Shown: piece by piece, positions 36,747 to 46,284 of the stretch
Layout of the letters: each line of letters starts with the position of its first letter
Position numbering within the stretch: position 1 is the stretch's first letter
From: Anditalea sp035461405
GTDB taxonomy: Bacteria; Bacteroidota; Bacteroidia; Cytophagales; Cyclobacteriaceae
NCBI GenBank assembly: GCA_035461405.1
Contig: DATHVH010000323.1
Coordinates: 11,550 to 75,549 of the forward strand
Direction of reading: 5' to 3'
DNA length: 64,000 bases
Made by a program: the position numbers and the translations under genes
The notes under the pieces: model-generated
Databases searched by the model: none
The model's input: only the letters and a program-made list of their open reading frames with translations
What the model was told of the DNA's origin: nothing

Positions 36747-38405
36747 ATGAAAATATATAATAACATCAGAAATATAGCCATGGGTGCTGCGCTTATACTG
36801 GGCGGTACTATGGCCTGCTCCCCGGATTTCTTGGATAGACCACCATTAGACGCTATAGTAGATGCCAATTTCTATCAAAATGATGATCAGGTTCTATCTG
36901 CCTCAGCGCCTCTTTATAATATAGTTTGGTTTGCGTATAATGACAAAGCTTCTCACGGATTAGGCGATGCCCGAGGAGGTGTACTTACCTCCGGATCATA
37001 CCAACTACAGAATGTAAGATTTAATACCACCGGTGAAACCCCAGAGAATGGAGATGCCTGGAGATCATTCTACAACGTGGTAGCCCAGTCTAATTCTATG
37101 ATAAACAATATCAATACTTTTGCGGGTGAAGCGGTTACTAATCGGATTAAAAACCATGCATTGGCAGAAGGTAGATTTATGAGAGCTTTGGCCTACTCCT
37201 ATCTGGTACAGAATTATGGTCCAGTGCCGATCATTACCAATAATACTACTTTACTTCAAGACACTACCCTTACAAGGCATACTGAAGAATCTGTGTGGCA
37301 GTTTATCATCAAAGATCTCCGCTTTGCTGCAGAAAATTTGCCTGCCCAATCTATTCAGAGAGGAAGACTAAATCAGTGGAGTGCAGAAGGTATGTTGGCT
37401 AAAATGTACCTGACTAAAGCGGGTATAAGCGGAACGAGAAACCGAACCGATATGGATAGTGCTGCATATTATTCCAAAAGGGTAATTGACAATAGCGGTG
37501 CAACATTATTGCCTGAATATGAGGATCTATTTAAAATAGCCTTTAATAATAATGACGAAACCTTAGCTGCACTTCAGTGGACTTATAATGCAGGCCAATC
37601 CAATGCATGGGGAGCACAGAATTCAGTTCAGGCATTCCTGGCATTTGGATCTGAAATCACTGGCTTTGGAGATGGATGGGGTGGAGACATTGGCGCTTCC
37701 AAATGGATGTTAGAATTATACGATGATCTAACTTTCGATAAAAGAAGAAAAGCTACCTTCATGCTTCCAGGTGATCATTACCCATATATCACCCAGGTGC
37801 CTCCAGGGGGATCTCCTCAGCAGCTTAGAGTACCGGCACGAAGTGAGGAAGCCGGAAGGGTATATAACACTCGTGCATGGGTGAAAAAATATGTAGTAGG
37901 AAGACCGGAAGACAATGATGGCCGGGTAGTACAGCAGGGTACGGAAATCAATACCTATATCCTTAGATTGGCGGATGTCTACCTAACTTATGCAGAAGCT
38001 ATCTTGGATGTTAATCCTGGAGAAGCTTTGACATACTACAATTTGGTGAGACAAAGAGCGGGGGTTAATGCTAAATCAAGCATTACCTGGGAAGATATTT
38101 TCCATGAGAGGATAATGGAATTTGCTATGGAAGGACAGGCATGGTATGAGTTTACAAAGTTGCATTATTATGATGCTAACAGGGCATATCAGATATTGGC
38201 CAACCAAGATAGGGGTACTTTCAGGATTTACCCAGACCAGATACCTAATCCCTCTCTTTGGGAGATCGTAATTCCTGATTCGGATAATACACCTAGAAAC
38301 TTTCCGGTCAATTCCAGCAATTTTAGAATTCCAATCCCTTCAGTGGAATTATCTAGAGCACCTAATCTTAGGAAAGCACCAGTACCTTACAACTTTAACC
38401 AATAG
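36747..38405 (+). CDS. susD: SusD-type glycan-binding lipoprotein
   Basis: 552 residues with a lipobox (GGTMAC, Cys24), then CSPDFLDRPPLDAIVDANFYQNDDQV, the standard SusD N-terminus. Helical TPR-like parts (RFMRALAYSYLVQNYGPVPIIT, YLTYAEAILDVNPGEALTYYNLVRQRAG) and the C-terminal RIMEFAMEGQAWYEFTKLHYYD are characteristic. It binds the glycan and closes over the SusC pore at the cell surface. It starts 17 nt after susC and is certainly co-transcribed. Confidence 0.95.
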   Translation: MKIYNNIRNIAMGAALILGGTMACSPDFLDRPPLDAIVDANFYQNDDQVLSASAPLYNIVWFAYNDKASHGLGDARGGVLTSGSYQLQNVRFNTTGETPENGDAWRSFYNVVAQSNSMINNINTFAGEAVTNRIKNHALAEGRFMRALAYSYLVQNYGPVPIITNNTTLLQDTTLTRHTEESVWQFIIKDLRFAAENLPAQSIQRGRLNQWSAEGMLAKMYLTKAGISGTRNRTDMDSAAYYSKRVIDNSGATLLPEYEDLFKIAFNNNDETLAALQWTYNAGQSNAWGAQNSVQAFLAFGSEITGFGDGWGGDIGASKWMLELYDDLTFDKRRKATFMLPGDHYPYITQVPPGGSPQQLRVPARSEEAGRVYNTRAWVKKYVVGRPEDNDGRVVQQGTEINTYILRLADVYLTYAEAILDVNPGEALTYYNLVRQRAGVNAKSSITWEDIFHERIMEFAMEGQAWYEFTKLHYYDANRAYQILANQDRGTFRIYPDQIPNPSLWEIVIPDSDNTPRNFPVNSSNFRIPIPSVELSRAPNLRKAPVPYNFNQ

Positions 38406-38438
38406 ACTGTAGCAAGGTAATTTCACAAACCTAAAAAA

Positions 38439-39731
38439 ATGACATTTATGAAAAATATATTTCTTCAACTAAAAAGCCATCATGGCCTTCTTTCAGCTTT
38501 TGTTATGCTGCTGATTATGGGCAGCATGGCATCATGTACGGAAGATGAATTTGACACTTCTGCCCCACCGATTATCGAAAGGATAAGAAATACAAATCCT
38601 ACTACTGCTGACAGTTCTTTTGTGAGTGCAACACTCGGTAGTACCTTAGCTATACTCGGAAATAATCTAAGCACCACACTCGAAGTTTATCTTAATGATC
38701 ACCCCCTCGGAGTAAATCCGGCCTATGTGACCAATAATACAGTTATTGTACAGATCAGCGACTCTGTCCCTACCGTAGCTACTAATCCAGATGTAGTGAA
38801 TAAACTCCGACTGGTAACCAGAGCGGGGGAAACTACCTATGATTTCCAAACACTGCCTCCGGCTCCTCAGGTACTGCAGGTAAAAAACCAATATGTAAGT
38901 ACTGGTGATCAGCTTACCTTATATGGTAGATATTTTTACTTTGTGGATACGGTTTATTTCCCGGGAGAAGATGTATATGTCACTTCTGGTATCCAAACCA
39001 ACGCTGCTGGAAATACGCTTAATGTAACGGTTCCTGAGGGATTGGATTTTACAGAAAATGCAAATATAGTAGTAGTATCTAGAAGTGGTGCTTCGGCTAC
39101 TAATCGGAATACCCAGATTTATTCTGGTCTAGGAATGGTAGCTGATTTTGATACCCCTGGTGTGCTAAATTGGCCATGGGATTGGGGCTGGGGAATTTCG
39201 GGTGATATGATACGATCATCTCAGCCCGGCATATCCGCTCTTGACGGAAATTTTGGTGGCATGAATCAAGCATTTCCTGCCAACTGGGGATGGAATAATG
39301 ATAAAGTCATCAATCTGGCTGCCTGGAGTGGAGAACAGATGTTTCCTTCAGCTCCTGCCAACCTTTATAATCCGGCAGCAGCTGCCGCCAACTTTGATAT
39401 TCGATTTGAATTGGCTATTAGCAGTGCGGAATCCATAGAAGGATTATCAGTACAGATCTGGTATCCCGATAATAATGGCAATGAATTGGATTTCTTGATT
39501 CCTGTAAACCAGTTTGCAAGAACTACCGATGGAAGTTGGTACACCTTTTCGGCTAATATGACACAGCTTACTAATGGAAACACTCGATTAAACACCTATG
39601 CTGATTTCTTGGCTGGGGACCCGGGAGGGGTAAAGCAGCTAAGAATTCTAATCCAGAATACCACAGGAAATGATATAAGAGCCAGTGTGGGTATAGATAA
39701 TATCAGAATAGTACGCGCAGTGTTACCTTAA
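38439..39731 (+). CDS. Surface glycan-binding lipoprotein (SGBP-like)
   Basis: 430 residues with a lipobox (MGSMASC, Cys31 from the first Met; an ATG three codons in is equally possible). Two IPT/TIG-like Ig domains follow (about 45-140, VSATLGSTLAILGNNLSTTLEVYLNDHPL; 145-230, ILQV-type NQYVSTGDQLTLYGRYF). A C-terminal beta-sandwich (240-430) is rich in Trp and Asn (NWPWDWGWGISG, FPANWGWNN), suited to glycan stacking. The layout matches SGBP-B proteins of beta-glucan and xyloglucan loci. It lies 33 nt after susD. Confidence 0.85.
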   Translation: MTFMKNIFLQLKSHHGLLSAFVMLLIMGSMASCTEDEFDTSAPPIIERIRNTNPTTADSSFVSATLGSTLAILGNNLSTTLEVYLNDHPLGVNPAYVTNNTVIVQISDSVPTVATNPDVVNKLRLVTRAGETTYDFQTLPPAPQVLQVKNQYVSTGDQLTLYGRYFYFVDTVYFPGEDVYVTSGIQTNAAGNTLNVTVPEGLDFTENANIVVVSRSGASATNRNTQIYSGLGMVADFDTPGVLNWPWDWGWGISGDMIRSSQPGISALDGNFGGMNQAFPANWGWNNDKVINLAAWSGEQMFPSAPANLYNPAAAAANFDIRFELAISSAESIEGLSVQIWYPDNNGNELDFLIPVNQFARTTDGSWYTFSANMTQLTNGNTRLNTYADFLAGDPGGVKQLRILIQNTTGNDIRASVGIDNIRIVRAVLP

Positions 39732-39786
39732 TGATAATATAAGTGCAAATGTTCTCATATAATTAAAGGGTTTTATATTATTCATG

Positions 39787-39805
39787 GAGCAGCTTTTGGC
39801 TGCTC
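39787..39805 (+). terminator. Hairpin after the SGBP gene
   Basis: Arms GAGCAGC and GCTGCTC with a TTTTG loop. There is no strong T-run, so it may be a partial terminator or processing site that lowers expression of downstream genes relative to susCD. Confidence 0.4.
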
Positions 39806-39838
39806 TAAGTCTATAATACTTATTTAGTTTGTCAATAA

Positions 39839-42800
39839 ATGATCAAATTCATATCCATATCCATATCCTTAAGCTTAAGCTTAATAGCTTGTCTTTGGTC
39901 CTGTACTGAACCAGCGATAGATAATCCAACATTGTTTGAATTGGTACCCCCTGAACAGTCAGGTATACAATTCAATAATACGATAAAGGAAACGGCATTG
40001 GCTAATATTCTTACATATCAGTATTTCTATAATGGAGGTGGTGTAGCCGTGGGAGATGTTAACAATAACGGATTAATGGATTTGTTTTTTACCGGAAATA
40101 TGACTGCCAATAAACTTTATTTAAATAAAGGCAACTTAGAATTTCAGGATATTACCCTTGCTACAGGTACAGCAGGTCGGGAGGATCACTGGACCACTGG
40201 GGCTGTAATGGTAGATATAAACGGTGATGGGCTGATGGACATTTATGTGTGCTATTCAGGTAATTTACCCACTGATGCACGGAGAAATCAGTTGTTCGTA
40301 AACCAGGGACCAGACGAGCAGGGGATTCCATATTTTGAAGAAATGGCAAAAGCATATGGAATAGATGACCCAGGATATAGTACATCAGCTTTATTTTTTG
40401 ATTACGATCTAGATGGTGATTTAGATCTTTTATTATTACAGCATAATCCTGAATTGTATAGCAATCTCGATGAATCAAATTTCAGAAAAAGATTACAGGA
40501 GATAGATCCTGATATGAGTACTAAGCTTTATAGAAACAAGGGAGAAAGTTTTGAAGATGTATCTGATCAAGTCGGACTGAGCGGCTCTCCCTTGAGCTAT
40601 GGCCTGGGTGCAAGTGTGGCTGATGTAAATGGCGATGGATATCCCGATATCTATATAGCCAATGATTACTCTTCCCCCGACTATCTATACATCAATAATG
40701 GTGATGGTACATTTACGGATCAAATATCAGAACAAATCGGGCATACCAGCCTATATGCTATGGGTATGGATATAGCAGATTTTAATAATGATGGGCTCAT
40801 GGATATCTTCACCCTCGACATGCTTCCTGAGGATAATAGGAGACAAAAACTACTTTTCAGCCCGGAAAACAATGATCATTTTGACCTCTTTGTGAAAGTA
40901 GGCCTTCATCATCAATATATGCGCAATATGCTGCAGATGAATAACGGAGATGGCACTTTTAGCGAAATTGGGCAACTGGCTGGAATATCCAATACAGACT
41001 GGAGTTGGGCACCTCTTTTTGCAGATTTTAATAATAGCGGGAGAAAAGATTTATTTGTATCCAATGGTTTTCTCAAAGATCTAACTAATCTGGATTTTAT
41101 AAATAATCGAAAAGAATATCTTAAAAACCAGAAAGTTACGCAAGCTGGATTAATGGAACTGATTAATTCTATGCCCGCCACTCCTTTGCAAAATTACCTT
41201 TTTGAAAACCATGGGGATCTGAGTTTTACTAATACAGCAACTGCTTGGGGACTCGATCAACTCAGCAATAGTAATGGGGCAGTATATGTAGATCTGGACA
41301 ATGACGGTGATTTGGAACTGGTAGTTAATAATATTAATCAGTCCGCTTTTATCTATAAAAATAATGCACGTGAATCACAGAAAACCAATTATCTACAAAT
41401 AGAATTAAAGGGTGAAGATAAAAACACCCAAGGACTGGGGTCAAGAGTAACTTTATATGCTGATGGACATATCCAGTTACTCGATCAGAATCCCTATAGA
41501 GGTTACCAGGGAAATGTGAGTCCTGTGCTCCATTTTGGTTTAGGGGAATGGAAAAAGATAGACTCATTAGTAATTAACTGGCTAAATGGGTCTTCAGAAG
41601 TCATCTATAACCCGGAAAGCAATAGTCGTCTCATCTTGTCCCAAGCAAATGCTAGTAATCCACAAAAATCCAAAATTACGCAAACACCATTATGGCAGAG
41701 AGAGCCAACCGATAATGAAATGATTCATCATAATACCATTTTCAACGATTTTAAAAGGCAGACCCAGCTCATGGAAAATCTCAGTGCAAAAGGGCCTGTT
41801 CTTATTAAAGCGGATATAGATGGGGACGGTCTGGAAGATATTTTTTTGGGAGGAGGACTAGGACAGGCAGGAAAGATTTTTCTTCAAAATAAAAATGGTG
41901 AATTTAGGGAATCAAGAGATGCTTTTGATGAATATGATGAGGAAGCAGTGGATGTCCATGCAGCTTTCTTCGATGCAAATCAAAATGGCCATTTAGACCT
42001 ATATGTAGTAAGAGGTGGCTATCACCAATTTAAAAGTGGAGACCATAAATTAAGGGATGAACTATATATAAATGACGGAACCGGAAATTTTACTAAAAGC
42101 CCAGAAGGTAGCTTACCAGCAAGATATAGCAGTAGTTCGGTAGCTGTTCCTATAGATTTTAACAAAGATGGCCATATCGATCTATTTATTGGGGGAACTT
42201 ATGTGCCCGGAAGATTTCCGGAGTCAGATGAAAGTTACGTATTACTAAATCAGGGCAATGGAACATTCATAACTGTAGAAGGAAATGAATGGCCCCTGCT
42301 ATCGTCGCTTAAACGTATCAATGATGCAGTTGCCATAGATATAAACAATGATGGCAATTCAGAACTTATTATAGCCTCCGAGTGGGCATCTATAATAATA
42401 TTAAGTGTTTCAGGCGCTAAACTGGAAAATGTAACTGATCAATATTTCAGTGAAAATCATACTGGACTCTGGAAAAGTATCTTGATAGAAGATCTGGATG
42501 GAGATGGAAAGTTAGAATTAGTAGTAGGAAACCTTGGTTTAAATTCCCAATACAAGGCTAGCAAAGATCAAACTATGCAAATGCATTTTGCGGATTTTGA
42601 TAATAATGGCTCGGTTGATCCTTTACTTTCCTTTTATCTCAATGGTAAGAGATATCCATATCTTTCCCGAGATGAACTGACTGCTCAGATGTATAGAAAA
42701 AAAGCTCAATTTCCTACCTACAGACAATATGCTGATGCCACTATGGAACAGATATTAACAAAGGAAGAATTGAATAACGCAGAAATATTAGAAGTAAATA

Positions 42801-43153
42801 CTTTAGAAACAATGTTATTTACCTTTCGAGATGGTAAATTCATTTCCTCACCTCTACCCCGCGAAGTTCAGATGGCACCGGTTGCTTCCATTACAGCAAT
42901 AACTTCTGAGAAAGGGCAGAAAGATATATTCATAGCTGGAAATAGCAATCATTCTAGAATAAAAATCGGTAAAATGGATGCTAATCACGGCATATTACTT
43001 AGGGCCAATGAAAATTTAAATTATAGCTATATACCTCAATATCTTTCTGGGTTTAAATTAAGGGGCGATATAAATAAATCTTTGATTATCAATGATAAAT
43101 TATACCTAGGAATACACCATTTTCCTGTAGCGGTATATAGGACAGCTCAATAA
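39839..43153 (+). CDS. FG-GAP/VCBS-repeat lipoprotein with ASPIC/UnbV domain
   Basis: 1104 residues with a lipobox (IACLWSC). It then shows many FG-GAP/VCBS propeller repeats with Ca-binding-type DxDxDG loops: DVNNNGLMDLFF, DINGDGLMDIYV, DYDLDGDLDLLLL, DVNGDGYPDIYI, DLDNDGDLELVV, DIDGDGLEDIFL. An ASPIC/UnbV domain (about 520-600, GLGSRVTLYADGHIQ...VHFGLGEW-type) lies between two propellers. Such CRTAC1-like proteins often accompany susCD, but their job is unproven; a surface scaffold or glycan-binding role is plausible. It is 107 nt after the SGBP gene. Confidence 0.9.
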   Translation: MIKFISISISLSLSLIACLWSCTEPAIDNPTLFELVPPEQSGIQFNNTIKETALANILTYQYFYNGGGVAVGDVNNNGLMDLFFTGNMTANKLYLNKGNLEFQDITLATGTAGREDHWTTGAVMVDINGDGLMDIYVCYSGNLPTDARRNQLFVNQGPDEQGIPYFEEMAKAYGIDDPGYSTSALFFDYDLDGDLDLLLLQHNPELYSNLDESNFRKRLQEIDPDMSTKLYRNKGESFEDVSDQVGLSGSPLSYGLGASVADVNGDGYPDIYIANDYSSPDYLYINNGDGTFTDQISEQIGHTSLYAMGMDIADFNNDGLMDIFTLDMLPEDNRRQKLLFSPENNDHFDLFVKVGLHHQYMRNMLQMNNGDGTFSEIGQLAGISNTDWSWAPLFADFNNSGRKDLFVSNGFLKDLTNLDFINNRKEYLKNQKVTQAGLMELINSMPATPLQNYLFENHGDLSFTNTATAWGLDQLSNSNGAVYVDLDNDGDLELVVNNINQSAFIYKNNARESQKTNYLQIELKGEDKNTQGLGSRVTLYADGHIQLLDQNPYRGYQGNVSPVLHFGLGEWKKIDSLVINWLNGSSEVIYNPESNSRLILSQANASNPQKSKITQTPLWQREPTDNEMIHHNTIFNDFKRQTQLMENLSAKGPVLIKADIDGDGLEDIFLGGGLGQAGKIFLQNKNGEFRESRDAFDEYDEEAVDVHAAFFDANQNGHLDLYVVRGGYHQFKSGDHKLRDELYINDGTGNFTKSPEGSLPARYSSSSVAVPIDFNKDGHIDLFIGGTYVPGRFPESDESYVLLNQGNGTFITVEGNEWPLLSSLKRINDAVAIDINNDGNSELIIASEWASIIILSVSGAKLENVTDQYFSENHTGLWKSILIEDLDGDGKLELVVGNLGLNSQYKASKDQTMQMHFADFDNNGSVDPLLSFYLNGKRYPYLSRDELTAQMYRKKAQFPTYRQYADATMEQILTKEELNNAEILEVNTLETMLFTFRDGKFISSPLPREVQMAPVASITAITSEKGQKDIFIAGNSNHSRIKIGKMDANHGILLRANENLNYSYIPQYLSGFKLRGDINKSLIINDKLYLGIHHFPVAVYRTAQ

Positions 43154-43326
43154 ATGTTTCATTTACCATTTACATTTAAAAAAAATACAACGATATGAAA
43201 TCGAGCCTGACTGAAGGCAGACAGGCATGAGGCTGAGTAATAGAAGCAGATTATAAAGAATGAGAGATTCCATCCCAACCTTCGATACGGGACAAGTTAT
43301 GGCCATTAAAAAACTATTATAAACAT
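43154..43326. repeat. Intergenic spacer with a GC-rich imperfect palindrome
   Basis: At 43204-43227 a palindrome of the GCCTG...CAGGC type (GCCTGACTGAAGGCAGACAGGC) stands out from the AT-rich surroundings. A related CTGCGGCAGACAGG stretch lies near 60559. It is probably a dispersed intergenic repeat of this genome. Confidence 0.4.
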
Positions 43327-45087
43327 ATGAAAAAATTCATTAACCTTCTTTTAGGAATAACTGCGGGATTTATGATCTCGTGTCAGCAAAATACTTTAAG
43401 CAATAATGTAGGTGAAACTGACCAAATAAAAATTAACCAGATCGGGTATTATCCGGGTACCAAAAAATTTGCCGCCATTCCAGCTGAATCGGCTCAAGGT
43501 GCTTTTCACCTTACAAAGGCGGATGGAAACACCATTGTTTATGAAGGCACGCTATCGGAGCCTTTTTCTGCAGATTATTCGGATAAAAAAACCCGGATTG
43601 CTGATTTTTCAGCTTTTACTGAAAAAGGGGTTTATAGATTGGTCGTTCCATCTCTTGGTAAATCTTTTCCTTTTACTATCGGAGAAAGCGTATTTGAAAA
43701 CCTAGCAAAAGGATCAATCAAAGCATTTTATTTTAACAGAGCATCTACTTCACTCGAGGAAAAACATGCAGATCAATGGGCCCGACCTGAAGGCCATCCA
43801 GATGATCAAGTGATGATTCATGCCTCTGCAGCATCTGCCCAAAGACCAGAAGGTACTATAGTATCTGCTCCTTTGGGCTGGTATGATGCCGGTGACTACA
43901 ATAAGTACATAGTCAATAGCGGCATCACCATGGGGACCTTATTATCTGTTTATGAAGATTTTCCAGATTATTTTAAACAACAGAATTTAAATATACCTGA
44001 ATCCGATAATCAAATCCCAGATCTGCTAGATGAAATACTCTGGAACCTAAAGTGGATGCTAAAAATGCAAGATCCAAATGATGGAGGAGTATATCATAAA
44101 CTAACTACGGCAGAGTTTGAAGGGATGGTAATGCCCCATGAGGCCACTAATCAAAGATATATGGTGGCCAAAAGCACTACAGCTACCTTAGATTTTGCAG
44201 CAGTAATGGCTCAGGCCAATAGGGTATTTAAGGAATTCAATCCAGATCTTGCCATAGAATGTCTTAAGGCCGCTGAAATGGCTTGGGGATGGGCTAAGAA
44301 ATATCCAGATATACTCTACAGACAGGATGAAATGAATAAAGAGCATTCACCACAAATCCAAACAGGGGCCTATGGGGATAAAAGTGCCGAGGATGAATGG
44401 ATATGGGCCGCTTCTGAATTATACATTAGTACACATAATTTATCCTATCTAGAAGACATATCAGTTCCTTCTGATCAGTTCAAACTGCCTACCTGGAGTA
44501 ACGTAAGCTGGCTGGGATATTATTCTCTCTTAAGACATCGAACCGAACTGAATAATTTACCGGGACCACTCGTAGAGCAAATAAAGAGTCTTCTCATTAC
44601 ACAAGCTGATAAATATTTAGAAGCAAAGAAAAAATCCCGCTTTCAAACTGTAATGGGATATAGTGCTGAAAATTTTAATTGGGGGAGTAACTCGAATGCT
44701 GCTAATCAAGGTATTTTATTGATTCAGGCATACCTATTAAATGAAAATAGAGAATATCTCGAAGCGGCACTTAGTAATCTTGATTATATCTTAGGGAGAA
44801 ATGCCACGGGATACAGCTTTGTAACAGGCTATGGCTCTAAGACACCTCTTTATCCCCACCATAGACCATCGGAAGCCGAGCCGGATAAGGCGCCAGTTCC
44901 AGGTTTTATAGTAGGCGGGCCTAATCCTGGTCAGCAGGATAAATGCGATTATCCCAGCAGTATACCGGATGAATCATACATTGACGAAACCTGCTCCTAT
45001 GCTTCAAATGAAATTGCCATTAACTGGAATGCTCCCTTTGCATACCTGACCAATGCCCTGGAGGCATTATATGCCAGAAAAAACTGA
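43327..45087 (+). CDS. GH9 family glucanase, lipoprotein
   Basis: 586 residues with a lipobox (FMISC, Cys19). An N-terminal Ig-like CelD_N domain (about 30-115, IKINQIGYYPGTKKFAAIP) precedes an (alpha/alpha)6 GH9 barrel. The catalytic base and partner aspartates are in GWYDAGDYNKYIVNSG (about 185-200). The GH9 signature occurs as PLYPHHRPS, and the acid Glu lies in the C-terminal ASNEIAINWNAPFAYL (about 560). It should act with the GH5 enzyme on beta-1,4-glucan or mixed-linkage chains. It ends in a long terminator. Confidence 0.94.
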   Translation: MKKFINLLLGITAGFMISCQQNTLSNNVGETDQIKINQIGYYPGTKKFAAIPAESAQGAFHLTKADGNTIVYEGTLSEPFSADYSDKKTRIADFSAFTEKGVYRLVVPSLGKSFPFTIGESVFENLAKGSIKAFYFNRASTSLEEKHADQWARPEGHPDDQVMIHASAASAQRPEGTIVSAPLGWYDAGDYNKYIVNSGITMGTLLSVYEDFPDYFKQQNLNIPESDNQIPDLLDEILWNLKWMLKMQDPNDGGVYHKLTTAEFEGMVMPHEATNQRYMVAKSTTATLDFAAVMAQANRVFKEFNPDLAIECLKAAEMAWGWAKKYPDILYRQDEMNKEHSPQIQTGAYGDKSAEDEWIWAASELYISTHNLSYLEDISVPSDQFKLPTWSNVSWLGYYSLLRHRTELNNLPGPLVEQIKSLLITQADKYLEAKKKSRFQTVMGYSAENFNWGSNSNAANQGILLIQAYLLNENREYLEAALSNLDYILGRNATGYSFVTGYGSKTPLYPHHRPSEAEPDKAPVPGFIVGGPNPGQQDKCDYPSSIPDESYIDETCSYASNEIAINWNAPFAYLTNALEALYARKN

Positions 45088-45119
45088 CCATAAAAATCTT
45101 ACAAATTTTAATTATATTT

Positions 45120-45165
45120 ATATAGCAAAAGGCTTAAGTCAAAATCTTAGCCTTTGCTATATTTT
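45120..45165 (+). terminator. Terminator closing the PUL
   Basis: Long arms (ATATAGCAAAAGGCTTAAG and CTTAGCCTTTGCTATAT) pair with two single-base bulges around a TCAAAAT loop, followed by TTTT. Confidence 0.8.
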
Positions 45166-45284
45166 ACGAATTTATATGTATACTATTTATTTTACGTAGC
45201 ACTATAGTACCTCTGTCACAATTATTTTTATTAGAATAATTTTTAATTAGTAACTATGTAGTTTTCACATTAAATCCCTGATCG

Positions 45285-46187
45285 ATGGCAAGCAAACACG
45301 ACTTAGATTTTAGCTATTCTACCATTGACGAAATTTTTAGACTAAGCATAGGAGAAAATGGGGATTTCAGTGGAGCTATGTATAACGGTGATTTTTCTCT
45401 CACTCTTGAAGAAGCCCAAAGAGCAAAGCATCAATTTATGTATGATAGTCTACACATACAAAAAGGAAATAAAGTACTCGACATGGGGTGTGGCTGGGGC
45501 CCTTTCTTAAAATTTGTAAAAGATCACGGAGCCAAAGGTATAGGACTTACATTATCCAAAGGTCAGTTATCAGCATGCCGGAACAATGGTTTGGAGGTTT
45601 ACCTTAAAGATTGTAGAAAAATTTCACCTGCAGATTTTGGTTTTTTTGATGCAATAGCCAGTGTGGGAGCTTTTGAACATTTTTGTTCTATTGAAGAGTG
45701 GCAGGCAGGTAATCAAGAGAAAATTTATTCAGATTTTTTCCAAACAGTAAATGACCTGTTACCCAAAGGAGGTCGTCTATATTTACAAACTATGACATTT
45801 GGGGAGAATATGATAGATTTTGAGGATATGGATATCAATGCCCCTCAGGGTACACCTCCACACCTTCTTGCATTAATGGTAAAGCAATTCCCTGGGTCAT
45901 GGCTTCCATATGGAAATGATATGATCTTAAATTGTGCTAAACCAAATTTTAAATTAATCTCAAGCAGCAGTGGCCGATTAGATTACATAGAGACGATCAA
46001 CCAATGGAGGAAGAGGTTTAGAAAATTTAATCTGAAAAAATATCTGCTATATCTATCCCTACTGCCCCTATATTTTACTGATAAAGAATTTCAACACCGG
46101 GTAACAGTATTTAAGATTAGCCCCAATAAACTATGTTTTGAAAAAGGCATTATGGATCACTACCGCATGGTTTTAGAAAAAAAATAA
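45285..46187 (+). CDS. Cyclopropane-fatty-acid-synthase-like methyltransferase
   Basis: The 300-residue protein has the CFA/mycolic-acid methyltransferase fold: LGENGDFSGAMY-like N-terminal lid, SAM motif I VLDMGCGWGPFLKFV (about 65-79) and GLTLSKGQLSACR. A SVGAFEHF catalytic-loop equivalent follows at about 128. It is shorter than classical CFA synthases (about 380), lacking most of the N-terminal lipid-binding domain. It probably methylates a lipid or other hydrophobic acceptor; cyclopropanation is not certain. It converges on a fatty-acid desaturase gene. Confidence 0.8.
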   Translation: MASKHDLDFSYSTIDEIFRLSIGENGDFSGAMYNGDFSLTLEEAQRAKHQFMYDSLHIQKGNKVLDMGCGWGPFLKFVKDHGAKGIGLTLSKGQLSACRNNGLEVYLKDCRKISPADFGFFDAIASVGAFEHFCSIEEWQAGNQEKIYSDFFQTVNDLLPKGGRLYLQTMTFGENMIDFEDMDINAPQGTPPHLLALMVKQFPGSWLPYGNDMILNCAKPNFKLISSSSGRLDYIETINQWRKRFRKFNLKKYLLYLSLLPLYFTDKEFQHRVTVFKISPNKLCFEKGIMDHYRMVLEKK

Positions 46188-46214
46188 AATTCCCATGTAG
46201 GTCCAGAAAGTAAT

Positions 46215-46243
46215 AAAACCCGAAAATATTATTCCCGGGTCTT
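46215..46243. terminator. Terminator between convergent methyltransferase and desaturase genes
   Basis: Arms AAAACCCG and CGGGTCTT pair with one A-C mismatch on the plus strand and a G-U pair on the minus strand. It best fits termination of the minus-strand desaturase and may act in both directions. Confidence 0.6.
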
Positions 46244-46284
46244 ATCTATTATTAATTAAGATGAAATCCTTAGTGTGGGAATAT

